Positions 34,101-42,082 of a stretch of 64,000 nt of DNA are shown here, piece after piece. The stretch spans positions 122,136 to 186,135 of the forward strand of contig JAFRPW010000006.1 of the NCBI GenBank assembly GCA_017428945.1, given 5' to 3'. Numbering within the stretch: the first letter of the stretch is position 1; each line of letters opens with the position of its first letter. The position numbers were made by a program, and so were the translations under genes. The notes under the pieces were generated by a model. It worked only from the letters and a program-made list of their open reading frames with translations, was not told where the DNA came from and did not search any database. This DNA is from Bacteroidales bacterium (GTDB lineage Bacteria; Bacteroidota; Bacteroidia; Bacteroidales; UBA932).

Positions 34101-34547
34101 ATGTGGCTCTGTACATTTTGCGTGCCCCGCATCTGTCCAGGATATGCCGTCCGGAGATATCTCCGCTACTGCAGTGGAGGCCGTTGTATTGCCGCCAAGG
34201 TTTCTTGCAACCACCACAAGCCTGTCCGCCTGGAAAGGAATGCCGTGGAAATACAATTCGAAAACCCCTTCTTCACCGGCAACCTGCAACGAAGAGATAT
34301 TGAAATCCGTAAGGTAGTTCCGCTCTATTGCCGATACTTCCTTCCCGCACAGCCGGAGGTCCATCCACGGCGCTTCCACACCGGAGAGAATGCCGTCCGT
34401 AACCAGCTGCGCCGTCTGGTTCAGATCCCATGCCGACGACTGCGACGCCGCCTTCATAAGCGCCACATTCTGGTATTCAGATTTATTATTGCAGGAAATT
34501 GCCGCAAAAAGGGCTAACAAAAAGAAAAATAGAGGTTTTTTAATCAT
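31164..34547 (-). CDS. GH2 beta-mannosidase-like lipoprotein with F5/8-type domain
   Basis: The 1127-residue protein has a lipobox (FAAISCNN, Cys19). Residues about 30-310 contain a discoidin (F5/8 type C)-like module (NKAVFSWLNSPVSGKLLASKDGKAW, ARYFKLALDR). A GH2 core follows: sugar-binding domain (SYFRSDFLYRGTF, FDGVNYQAEVSLNGKEVG), Ig-like domain and TIM barrel. The acid/base Glu is E743 in YVGRNEGYP and the nucleophile is probably E802 in MHSERGMPA. The overall resemblance is to exo-beta-mannosidase and mannosylglycoprotein endo-beta-mannosidase relatives; exo-beta-glucosaminidase is an alternative. It is divergent from SusC and shares a candidate operator, so it belongs to the mannan locus. 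Confidence 0.85.
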   Translation of the reverse strand: MIKKPLFFFLLALFAAISCNNKSEYQNVALMKAASQSSAWDLNQTAQLVTDGILSGVEAPWMDLRLCGKEVSAIERNYLTDFNISSLQVAGEEGVFELYFHGIPFQADRLVVVARNLGGNTTASTAVAEISPDGISWTDAGHAKCTEPHNNGILFKYSCEWDIPLSGAVNPAAVKVDIRIPGATGFEVFEFFFYKDDELLELTPNSRFASLWKSAGAADEWLQIDLGAACKVNKAVFSWLNSPVSGKLLASKDGKAWKAVADIAGEREVRFKKTSARYFKLALDRTADGRPFELSEWELWGYAPKAKASAPSGEISWKLRRDDDVSPWIDAKVPGTVLSSYIASGAVHHPNYADNQLFISDSYFRSDFLYRGTFEAHIASPRQFLNFDGVNYQAEVSLNGKEVGFIGSAFDAASFDVTGILREGANQLDVKIIHNPSYGIAKKHTPYTPDKNGGVLGADNPTMHATIGWDWIPTVRGRNIGIYDKVYITQKGNISIEEPFVRSTLPLPDTTKATVFASAKITNRGEKPVSGILEGSFGEFSFQKEETLAPGESRTVEFDPIAVENPRLWWPNGYGKQELYPVKFAFKEGDEVSDSVSFLTGIRQMDCYLEPYKPLSTGSFEARNPNQRLCMYVNGRRFIGFGGNWGYPEHLLEYTDREYDIAVRNHALMNFTMIRNWVGMTDNKAFYEACDRYGIMVWQDFWLANPWDGPDPSDPERFNQVATRYVRRIRNHPSIALYVGRNEGYPPAEIDSYLETMIPREHPGMFYIPHSAADGVSGGGPYKAHPVKQYYTMFGHDKMHSERGMPAVMNHENMVRAFGKENVEPVSTIAHPNLMYGIHDYTLGRLAGTAQETETFNEMLEKAFGEPADAREFAYLAQWINYDGYRAMFESRSEYRRGLLLWMSHPAWPSMVWQTYDYYFEPTAAFFGCKKACEPLHIQMNALHGTVEVVNYHAGVCGGLTASAQILNMDGTEAWSKSCLLGISEDQTITCFPLEVPEGISDAYFVKLTLADSTGRVLSHNFYWQGREEGNLQALRRLGKAEVKLSATKESAFKYTVTLENKGSVPALMIRLKVKDSATGDLVLPVWYSDNYLFLMPGESRSINVCFESIQGKPVFLADGLNIGLFD

Positions 34548-34566
34548 AACAATACTTCTGCGTGTG

Positions 34567-34612
34567 CAAATGTAGCATAAAAAACAAAAAATGTATCAAT
34601 TATTTGATACAT
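34567..34612. promoter_or_regulatory. PUL divergent promoter region with a palindromic operator candidate
   Basis: A minus-strand -7 box TACATTTG (34574-34567) lies 19 nt before the GH2 ATG. Upstream, ATGTATCAA (34591-34599) and TTGATACAT (34604-34612) form a perfect 9-bp inverted repeat with a 4-nt spacer. On the plus side TAACTTTTG (34629-34637) is one base longer than the -7 consensus and lies before susC. The palindrome is placed to control both directions. Confidence 0.45.
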
Positions 34613-34670
34613 TATAAAAAATTATGTCTAACTTTTGGCCATATTATAAAAACACCAACTATTAACCATA

Positions 34671-37600
34671 ATGAGAAAGACACTGTTCAACCTATTTCTT
34701 GCAGCGGCAGCACTGCTGTTGAGCTGGCCGGGCTTTGCCCAGTCCAGGCTCAATGTCTCGGGAACGGTGACGGACCAGGGGGGATATCCCGTGGCCGGCG
34801 CCGCAGTGCTGGTTGACGGCACCGGAAAGTATGCCGTCAGCGCAGACAACGGAACGTGGTCCATTGACGGAGTGGCGTCAAATGCCACCCTCACGGTGAG
34901 CTGCCTTGGTTACGAGGACGCCTCCGTACCTGTAAACGGCAGGGCCATAGTAAACATCGTCCTCAGCGAGTCCTCCATCATGCTGGAAGAGACCGTGGCA
35001 ATTGGTTACGGCCGCATGAAAAAGAGCGACCTCACCGGCTCCGTGGCATCCGTGAATCCGGAAAACCTGGTTTCAAAGCCGGCAAACTCCATCGAGAACC
35101 TCATGCAGGGCCGCATAGCGGGCGTCCAGATTACCAACGCCTCGCAGGACCCGGGCGCATCGTCAACGGTGCGCGTCAGGGGTAACTCCTCCGTAAACGG
35201 TTCCAACGCACCTCTCCTGGTTGTTGACGGCTTCCCGTTCGGCGACGCGGGCAACCTGGCGCAGATCAATCCCCAGGATATCGTGTCCATGGAGGTTCTC
35301 AAGGATGCCAGCGCATCGGCAATCTACGGATCCCGCGGTGCAAACGGCGTTATCCTCATCACCACCACCAAGGCCCAGGCAAACCGCACCAGCATCAGCG
35401 TGCGCCAGCAGACCACCCTTTCACAGCTCACCTCCAGGCTCAACCTCTGGTACGATCCCGTTCTCATGGCCATCACCCAGAACGAGGCCAAGATCAATGC
35501 CGGCCTTACGCCCCAGTATGTGGGTGCTGTGAACGCCAACGGTATCTACTATCCTTCGGTTGAGGAACTCCAGACCACCTGGACCACCAACACCCGCTGG
35601 GAAGACATCGTCCTCAGGGACGTCCCGGTGTCCAACAACACCACCGTCCAGGTGCGCTCCTCCAACGACCGCACCAGCTTCATCGCCAGCGCCAACTACT
35701 TCAGGGACAACGGCGTATATGTGGCCGATTACTATGAGAAGTTTGGCGGCAAGTTCTCCGTGGACCACAAGATCTTCGACAACCTCATCCTCAAGATGGG
35801 CGCCAACATAGTGCACGGCTTCCGCAACTACAACCCCGGCCGCTCCTACAACCGCAACCCCATCTTCCCGGTTTATGACGACGAGGGCAACTACTGGCTA
35901 TACAGCGCCAGCGACTACTACCACCCCGTGGCCTTGAAGGAACTGTCCAAGAACACCACCGAAGGCTCCGACGTCATCGCAAATGCCGGCCTGGAGTGGA
36001 GGCTCTTCGACGGGTTCACACTCACCAGCCAGTTCAACTACAAGCACGGAGAGACCATCAAGGACATCTACAACCCCAACGTCTACTCCGAGTCCGGTAA
36101 CTTCAACAACGGTTACGGTCAGATAGAGAACTGGATGGACACCCACTCCACTTTCGATGTGTATGGCACGTACGACAAAGTCCTTGGCAAGGTGCACCAC
36201 GTCACCGCCATGGCGGGTTATTCCTACGAGCACTACCGTTCCCGTTCTTCCAGCCTCACCGGTGTGGACTTCGTGAACGAGGCCCTGGGGAACGAGAACC
36301 TGCAGGCCGGTAACCCGGAGCTGTACCGCATCTCCAACGGGCTCTCCGAGTCCAAACTCATATCGGGCCTCCTGCGCCTCAACTACGGCTTTGACAACCG
36401 CTACCTGGTAACCTTCACCTCCCGTGCCGACGGCTCCTCCAAGTTCGGCTCCGGCAACAAGTGGGCGGTGTTCCCTTCCGGCGCACTCAGCTGGAACGCC
36501 CATAACGAGAGTTTCCTCAAGGGCATCGAGCAGCTGGACGCCCTGAAGTTCCGCGCGTCGTACGGTATTTCCGGTAACCAGGGTATTTCCCCTTACCAGA
36601 CCCTGAGCCGCTTTGGCCAGCACAAGTACTATTACGACGGCTCCTGGCAGACGGCCATCGGCCCGGGCTACAAGTCCGGTACCACCGGTGAAGGCGGCAT
36701 CTACGCCCTCTGGAGCGGTATCGCCAACACCAACCTCAAGTGGGAAACCACCGCGCAGCTGGACCTTGGTGTAGACCTGAGCATGTTCGGAAACCGCCTC
36801 AACGTCACCGTTGACTGGTATAATAAGGTTACCGATGACCTTCTCCGCGAGCGCAACATCGCCCCGTCTTCCGGTTACGACCGCATGTGGGTCAACGACG
36901 GCAAGATCCAGAACCGCGGTATTGAAGCCACCGTTGATGGAATCATCTTCTCCAACAGGGACTGGAAAGTGGGCGCAACTGCCGTGTTCACCCACAACCG
37001 CAACAAGGTCCTGAGCCTTGGAAACGCAATCCAGGCAGGCCTCATGACCGACCCCAACACTGGCATGCAGTATGAGTACTATGGCAACAGCCTTGGCCAG
37101 TTCCGCGGCTACACCAACATCCTGGCGATAGACCAGCCCATGTACGTGTTCTACGGCTACAAGGTGGACGGCATAGTCCAGAGCCTTGAGGACGGTCTCA
37201 CCGCCGGACTTACCGGTGACGATGCCGAGCCCGGTGAATTCCGCTACGTTGATGTGGACGGAAGCGGCACGGTGGACGAGAGCGACCGCACCATAATTGG
37301 CGATCCCAACCCCGATTTCCTCGCTTCCCTGGCACTTGACGTCTCGTGGAAGAACCTGGACGCAAGCATCTTCTTCAACGGGGTGTTCGGCAACGATGTC
37401 ATCAACACCCAGCGCTTCGGCCAGCCTTCCAACATTCCTTTCCGCTGGACCAAGGACAATCCCAATAACGATTATCCCCGCCTTCGCGACGACCGCCAGA
37501 CCAAGTTCTCCGACTGGTGGATAGAGGACGGCTCGTTCGTGCGTATCCAGACTGTGTCCATCGGCTACACCCTTCCGCTGAGGAAGAACGTGAAGTTCAT

Positions 37601-37751
37601 GGACAGCGTCCGGTTCTACCTGAACATAGACAACCTGTACACTTTCACCAAGTTCACGGGATATGACCCCGAGGTAAGTGCCCTTGGCATTTACAGCGGC
37701 GGTTACCCGCGCCTGAGGAAGTGGACCTTCGGAATTGACGTTAACTTTTAA
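34671..37751 (+). CDS. SusC/RagA-family TonB-dependent outer-membrane transporter
   Basis: SusC proteins import oligosaccharides across the outer membrane using TonB energy. The 1026-residue protein has a signal peptide (about residues 1-24), a carboxypeptidase-regulatory-like domain (VSGTVTDQGGYPVAGAAVLVDGT, TLTVSCLGYEDASVPV), the SusC plug with the family signature around SIENLMQGRIAGVQITNASQDPG and PLLVVDGFPF, and a long 22-stranded barrel ending WTFGIDVNF with terminal Phe. No N-terminal anti-sigma interaction extension is seen. It is followed after 11 nt by susD, and both should form the mannan-oligosaccharide uptake complex. Confidence 0.97.
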   Translation: MRKTLFNLFLAAAALLLSWPGFAQSRLNVSGTVTDQGGYPVAGAAVLVDGTGKYAVSADNGTWSIDGVASNATLTVSCLGYEDASVPVNGRAIVNIVLSESSIMLEETVAIGYGRMKKSDLTGSVASVNPENLVSKPANSIENLMQGRIAGVQITNASQDPGASSTVRVRGNSSVNGSNAPLLVVDGFPFGDAGNLAQINPQDIVSMEVLKDASASAIYGSRGANGVILITTTKAQANRTSISVRQQTTLSQLTSRLNLWYDPVLMAITQNEAKINAGLTPQYVGAVNANGIYYPSVEELQTTWTTNTRWEDIVLRDVPVSNNTTVQVRSSNDRTSFIASANYFRDNGVYVADYYEKFGGKFSVDHKIFDNLILKMGANIVHGFRNYNPGRSYNRNPIFPVYDDEGNYWLYSASDYYHPVALKELSKNTTEGSDVIANAGLEWRLFDGFTLTSQFNYKHGETIKDIYNPNVYSESGNFNNGYGQIENWMDTHSTFDVYGTYDKVLGKVHHVTAMAGYSYEHYRSRSSSLTGVDFVNEALGNENLQAGNPELYRISNGLSESKLISGLLRLNYGFDNRYLVTFTSRADGSSKFGSGNKWAVFPSGALSWNAHNESFLKGIEQLDALKFRASYGISGNQGISPYQTLSRFGQHKYYYDGSWQTAIGPGYKSGTTGEGGIYALWSGIANTNLKWETTAQLDLGVDLSMFGNRLNVTVDWYNKVTDDLLRERNIAPSSGYDRMWVNDGKIQNRGIEATVDGIIFSNRDWKVGATAVFTHNRNKVLSLGNAIQAGLMTDPNTGMQYEYYGNSLGQFRGYTNILAIDQPMYVFYGYKVDGIVQSLEDGLTAGLTGDDAEPGEFRYVDVDGSGTVDESDRTIIGDPNPDFLASLALDVSWKNLDASIFFNGVFGNDVINTQRFGQPSNIPFRWTKDNPNNDYPRLRDDRQTKFSDWWIEDGSFVRIQTVSIGYTLPLRKNVKFMDSVRFYLNIDNLYTFTKFTGYDPEVSALGIYSGGYPRLRKWTFGIDVNF

Positions 37752-37762
37752 TATGTACAGCC

Positions 37763-39283
37763 ATGAAAAATAAGATATCGGCATTTGCACTTGCAGCTAT
37801 TCTGTTCACGGGCTGTTCCCTGGATGAATACCCGTACGGATTCTATTCGGAGCGTAACTACTACAAGACGGAGGCGGACGCGCAGTCGGCCACCATGTAT
37901 ATCTACGACGCCATAAACTACATCGAGTATTCCCGCGCCATAGTATTCCTGGGCGGCATGAACACCGACGAGCTCAACCCCAAGGGCGACGCCACCCAGT
38001 CTACCAAAGACCTTGATTCCTGGAGCCAGAACAACTTCCGGAGCAACGTCACCATGGGCAACTTCTTCAAGTATTCATACATCACCATCAACCGCGCCAA
38101 CGCAGTCATAAAGAACGTGCCGGGAATGAGCATCGACGAGGCTCTCCGCAACCGTTTCACCGGTGAGGCCTACTTCATGAGGGGATATTCCTACTTCAAC
38201 CTGGCCCGTAACTTCGGCCGCGTTCCCATCCACCTTGACGTGGTGCAGACCCTGGACGACACCCAGGCCGGCCTTCCCGCCTCCCTGGACGAGATGTGGG
38301 GCTATATCATAGAAGACTTCAAGAAGGCCGCAGAGCTGCTTCCCTACTATGCAAAGCCGGAAACCGGCCGCGTGGACAGGGCTGCCGCAGAGGGCTTCCT
38401 TGCAAAGACCTATCTCTACCTTGCATCGGCAAAGGAATATGGCGTTCCGCAGTACAAGGACATGAGCCTGAACGTGGACGACTACTATGCCAAGGCCGCC
38501 GAGGCCGCCGGCAAGGTTGTTGACAACCCCGCCCAGACCACCTATCACTTTGACGACGACCTCATGCACATTTACGATGTGAACTATCCGGACGGCCCGG
38601 AGCACATATTCATAATGAGCATGGACCGCACCGGAGAAGCGGAGGGACAGTACTCCAAGATATCCAAGATGTACATTCCCTACATCTCCGGCGGTACCGT
38701 CTACCTGAAGCAGGGCGCCACCGACGTGATGATTCCCTCTCACGACGGCTGGTCCGAGTACCAGACCAACATAGACTTCTACAACTCTTATGAAACCGGC
38801 GACCTCCGCAAGGACTGGCTCATCTGTAAGGAAGTCTACGATGCCGGCGGCGCGGTAACCGCATCCTATCCCGGAGGCGGCCTGTCCTACCCGTTCTGCC
38901 GCAAGTTCATCGACCCCGGCTTCAACGGCGACAAGACCTCCACCAAGCCCTACCTCTTCCGTTATTCCGACGCCGCCCTCATCTATGCAGAGGCCGCAGG
39001 TCCTACGGACAAGGCTTATGCGCTTGTGAACCATATCCGGAACAGGGCCGGTCTGGGAGACCTTACTCCCGGTCTCTCCAAGGCCGATTTCAGAAAAGCG
39101 GTCATCAAAGAGCGCGTCTACGAGCTTGCCTTCGAGGGCAACATCACCTATGACCTCCGCCGTACCGGCCAGCTGCACACCGTGGCAGCCGTTGTTGGCC
39201 AGGGCATAACCAACGAGGAGGATATCCTCTTCTATCCCATTCCGTCCATCGAGACAGACCTTAATCCTAACATCCAGCAGTAA
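37763..39283 (+). CDS. SusD/RagB-family surface glycan-binding lipoprotein
   Basis: SusD caps SusC at the cell surface and delivers glycan to it. The 506-residue protein has lipobox FTGCS (Cys18) and the typical SusD start LDEYPYGFYSERNYYKTEADAQSATMYIYD. TPR-like helices include GEAYFMRGYSYFNLARNFGRVPIHL, RAAAEGFLAKTYLYLASAKEYG, YSDAALIYAEAAG and RVYELAFEGNITYDLRR near the C-terminus. Gene order and spacing (11 nt after susC, 2 nt before the next gene) place it second in the PUL operon. Confidence 0.96.
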   Translation: MKNKISAFALAAILFTGCSLDEYPYGFYSERNYYKTEADAQSATMYIYDAINYIEYSRAIVFLGGMNTDELNPKGDATQSTKDLDSWSQNNFRSNVTMGNFFKYSYITINRANAVIKNVPGMSIDEALRNRFTGEAYFMRGYSYFNLARNFGRVPIHLDVVQTLDDTQAGLPASLDEMWGYIIEDFKKAAELLPYYAKPETGRVDRAAAEGFLAKTYLYLASAKEYGVPQYKDMSLNVDDYYAKAAEAAGKVVDNPAQTTYHFDDDLMHIYDVNYPDGPEHIFIMSMDRTGEAEGQYSKISKMYIPYISGGTVYLKQGATDVMIPSHDGWSEYQTNIDFYNSYETGDLRKDWLICKEVYDAGGAVTASYPGGGLSYPFCRKFIDPGFNGDKTSTKPYLFRYSDAALIYAEAAGPTDKAYALVNHIRNRAGLGDLTPGLSKADFRKAVIKERVYELAFEGNITYDLRRTGQLHTVAAVVGQGITNEEDILFYPIPSIETDLNPNIQQ

Positions 39284-39285
39284 TC

Positions 39286-40908
39286 ATGAAAACCAAGTAT
39301 TTATTCATAGCGCTTGGCGCCCTTTCTGTTCTGGGCGCCTGCCAGAAGGATCCATGGGCAGCCGTGGAGGAGGGCAGCTGGAACAGCGACCACAGGATTC
39401 TGGACATCAAATTTGCCGGTCAGGCCGGCAAGGCAGTGGTAAAGGATATAGATGAATCCACCGGCACCGTAACGCTCCAGCTGGCTACGGACCTTGTGAC
39501 AGACATGTCAAAGGTTACTGTGGAGACCCTTGAACTCTCATACAAGGCAACTTCCAGCGTAGAGCGCGGCGGAACCATAGACTTTACAGCAGCGTCACCT
39601 TCCATAACAGTTACGGCATCTACCGGACAGTCCCGTACTTATGCGCTGAACATGACCGAGTTCACGGAAACCATCATCGGCAAATACAGGATAACGGACT
39701 CAAAGGTATGGGGCGGAACCGGACCCGAGTGGGGCGGCGGAGCTCTCATGTCTCCGGAGAACAAGCCCTGGTGCTGGTACGTTGACGAGGGTTTCGGCCC
39801 GGCGGCTGAGTACGACGACTATCTTGAGTTTACCCTTGACGAGATTATGGCCGACGGCAACACCACCGGCAAGTGCATACACTACGGCGGCGTGGACGGC
39901 AAGCACTGGAACTGCCTGTTCAAGGCGGCGGTGAACAAGGAGGGCACGACCGACATCGACCTTCACAAATTCTACCGCCAGATTCCCGTGGGAACCAGCA
40001 CTTGGGTGCGCAACTACACCGACGACACCATCACCTTCACGGACGAGAGGGGCACCGTAACCATCGGCCGCATCCTCCCCTCCGGCACCTATAATCTGTA
40101 CAAGGACGATTCCCGCGATGTGAACCTCACCGTAGAGAAGATGGCCTTCGCCTTCCAGCTCAGCGGCGTGGACGACTGGACCAACATCTACTCCGACTAC
40201 GACAAGTTCGCAAAGAGGCCCCGCCTGTATTTCATCCTCTCCGAGCCCGTGGACAACATTCCGGCCGAATCGGCCACCCAGGGCACCGAGGGCAAGAATA
40301 CTGTTGAACCTCCGGCACCCGCACCGGTCTTCGACCTTCCCGGAAGCTGGATGGTGAAGGAACTGTGGGTTTACGGCGGATCCGTAGACCGCGTTACCAA
40401 GGACCAGGCCCCTGCCAAGAGCTGGTGCTGGAACAACTGCAACGCGGAGATGGACAATGTCCTTACCTTCACTCCCACCGAGGAAGGCGGCCTCAGCGGC
40501 ACCCTTAATTATACTGCAGGTGCCGACGGCGCGTACTGGGACTACATGTATGTGGGCAATAAGGCCGGCGTGAAGCAGAACATAGACTGCAGCGAGTGGT
40601 ACGGCTGGCTGCCCCATACGGAGACCTCCTACAAGTACAATCCCGACGACACGGAGTTCTCGGAAGGCGGTTCCGTGACCATAAAGAAGACATCGGTCCT
40701 GTCCTACAGCGTCCCGCTGCTTCTTCCCGGCAACTACGACCTCCTGGGCAAGTCTACGCTCACCATAGCCGATGGTTGCATGGCCCTTGCCCTGCCGCTT
40801 GCGGACGCCCCTTCACAGGATACCAGTTTCGAGTGGACAGACTACGACAGGTTTATCAACAGTCCTCTTCTGTACGTGATGGTGTTCCAGAAGCAGGTCC
40901 TGGAATAA
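39286..40908 (+). CDS. Putative surface glycan-binding lipoprotein with duplicated module
   Basis: The 540-residue lipoprotein (LSVLGACQKD, Cys19) sits where SusE/SGBP genes usually lie. An N-terminal domain of about 100 residues resembles the DUF5018-type fold (ILDIKFAGQAGKAVVKDID, ASTGQSRTYALNMTEF). Two related modules follow, about residues 128-320 and 350-538: each opens with a KYRI/SWMV strand and an aromatic motif (KPWCWYVDEGF, KSWCWNNCNAEMD), has GKHWNCLF or GAYWDYMYV in the middle, and closes with YDKFAKRPRLYFIL or YDRFINSPLLYVMV. Exposed Trp residues suggest carbohydrate binding. No catalytic motif is seen. Confidence 0.7.
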   Translation: MKTKYLFIALGALSVLGACQKDPWAAVEEGSWNSDHRILDIKFAGQAGKAVVKDIDESTGTVTLQLATDLVTDMSKVTVETLELSYKATSSVERGGTIDFTAASPSITVTASTGQSRTYALNMTEFTETIIGKYRITDSKVWGGTGPEWGGGALMSPENKPWCWYVDEGFGPAAEYDDYLEFTLDEIMADGNTTGKCIHYGGVDGKHWNCLFKAAVNKEGTTDIDLHKFYRQIPVGTSTWVRNYTDDTITFTDERGTVTIGRILPSGTYNLYKDDSRDVNLTVEKMAFAFQLSGVDDWTNIYSDYDKFAKRPRLYFILSEPVDNIPAESATQGTEGKNTVEPPAPAPVFDLPGSWMVKELWVYGGSVDRVTKDQAPAKSWCWNNCNAEMDNVLTFTPTEEGGLSGTLNYTAGADGAYWDYMYVGNKAGVKQNIDCSEWYGWLPHTETSYKYNPDDTEFSEGGSVTIKKTSVLSYSVPLLLPGNYDLLGKSTLTIADGCMALALPLADAPSQDTSFEWTDYDRFINSPLLYVMVFQKQVLE

Positions 40909-40912
40909 CGTG

Positions 40913-42082
40913 ATGAAACGCATACTTTTCATACTTCTCGCGGCTGTCCCCCTCTGCTATTCGTGCAAGGGGGACAAGCCCGCGGATGAGGGAAAGGAAA
41001 CGCAGCCTGTTGTCCTTCGCCTTGCGGATCCGGACGCCACTCCTGCAACAAAAGCCCTGTACTCGAATCTCTGGGCAATCAGGGAGAAGGGCTGGATGTT
41101 CGGCCACCAGAACGACCTTGTAAACGGCCGAAGCTGGCAGTGGGAAGAAGGACGATCGGACACCAAAGAGGTGTGCGGGGACTATCCGGCAGTATTTGCG
41201 GTGGACGTGGCGTCGTTCATGGACGGCCGCACGGTGCCGCTGCAGTCCAAAGAGGACAACCCCGTAAAGCTCCGCTGCATGAAGGAAGCCTACGACCGCG
41301 GTATGGTGGTCATGGCCTGCATGCACCTAAACAACCCCCTCACGGGAGGGGATTCGTGGGATAACTCCAGCAGTAAGGTTGCTGCGGAAATCCTCACGGA
41401 AGGTAGCGAGACCAATACTCTCTTCAACCAGTGGCTGGACAACCTTGCAGCCCTTGCCGGGCAGCTTGTGGGCAGTGATGGGGTGCAGATTCCCGTTATC
41501 CTCCGCCCTTTCCACGAGCACATGCACGAGTGGAGCTGGTGGGGAAGCCGCTGCACCACGGAACAGGAATACATATCCCTCTGGCGCTATCTTGTGGACG
41601 GCATGAAGGCGCGTGGCGTACATACTTTCATATATGCCATCTCTCCCGCAATGAACTCCAAGCAGATAGAGGCGGACTTCACCCGCCGCTGGCCGGGGGA
41701 TGAGTATGTGGATTTCATGGGCATGGATTGCTACCTGGGAATAAACAATACCGTCTTCGTCAATAACCTCAAGCTCCTTAAGGCAGTATCCGAGTCAAAG
41801 ATGAAGCCTGCCGGAGTGACGGAAATAGGCATCGAGGGTTTCCAGAACCCTGATTACTGGACCAATAACATCGCCGCTCCCATGGCCGGCCGCAAGATGA
41901 GCATGCTGGTCACCTGGAGCAACAAGTACGACCCCTTCGGACAGGGGAAAGTATACTATTCCGTCTATCCCGGCCATCCGTCGGAAGAGTCCTTCCGGGA
42001 GATGTACGGGCGCCCGGACACCTTCTTCTGCGGCGACCTCCCCAACATGTACAGGATGGCGGAAAACATTAGCGTAGAATGA
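40913..42082 (+). CDS. GH26 endo-beta-1,4-mannanase, lipoprotein (first copy)
   Basis: GH26 mannanases cut the mannan backbone. The 389-residue product has a lipobox (AVPLCYSC, Cys18). The GH26 TIM barrel shows KGWMFGHQNDLVNG, RGMVVMACMHLNNPLTGGD, the acid/base Glu202 in ILRPFHEHMHEWSWWG, MGMDCYLG and the nucleophile Glu304 in GVTEIGIEG. ATG 40913 is used; the in-frame GTG directly before it is an alternative. It overlaps the second copy by ATGA. A surface anchor suggests it trims polymer for SusC/D. A GH26 exo-mannobiohydrolase activity is also possible. Confidence 0.92.
   Translation: MKRILFILLAAVPLCYSCKGDKPADEGKETQPVVLRLADPDATPATKALYSNLWAIREKGWMFGHQNDLVNGRSWQWEEGRSDTKEVCGDYPAVFAVDVASFMDGRTVPLQSKEDNPVKLRCMKEAYDRGMVVMACMHLNNPLTGGDSWDNSSSKVAAEILTEGSETNTLFNQWLDNLAALAGQLVGSDGVQIPVILRPFHEHMHEWSWWGSRCTTEQEYISLWRYLVDGMKARGVHTFIYAISPAMNSKQIEADFTRRWPGDEYVDFMGMDCYLGINNTVFVNNLKLLKAVSESKMKPAGVTEIGIEGFQNPDYWTNNIAAPMAGRKMSMLVTWSNKYDPFGQGKVYYSVYPGHPSEESFREMYGRPDTFFCGDLPNMYRMAENISVE

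Noticed and set aside
34548-34670. Invertible promoter before susC
   Set aside because: Only a short local palindrome is present; no separated inverted repeats flank the promoter and no recombinase is near.
35898-37790. 630-residue open frame antisense to susC
   Set aside because: It mirrors the codon bias of a clear SusC gene; its translation shows no domain and it overlaps completely.
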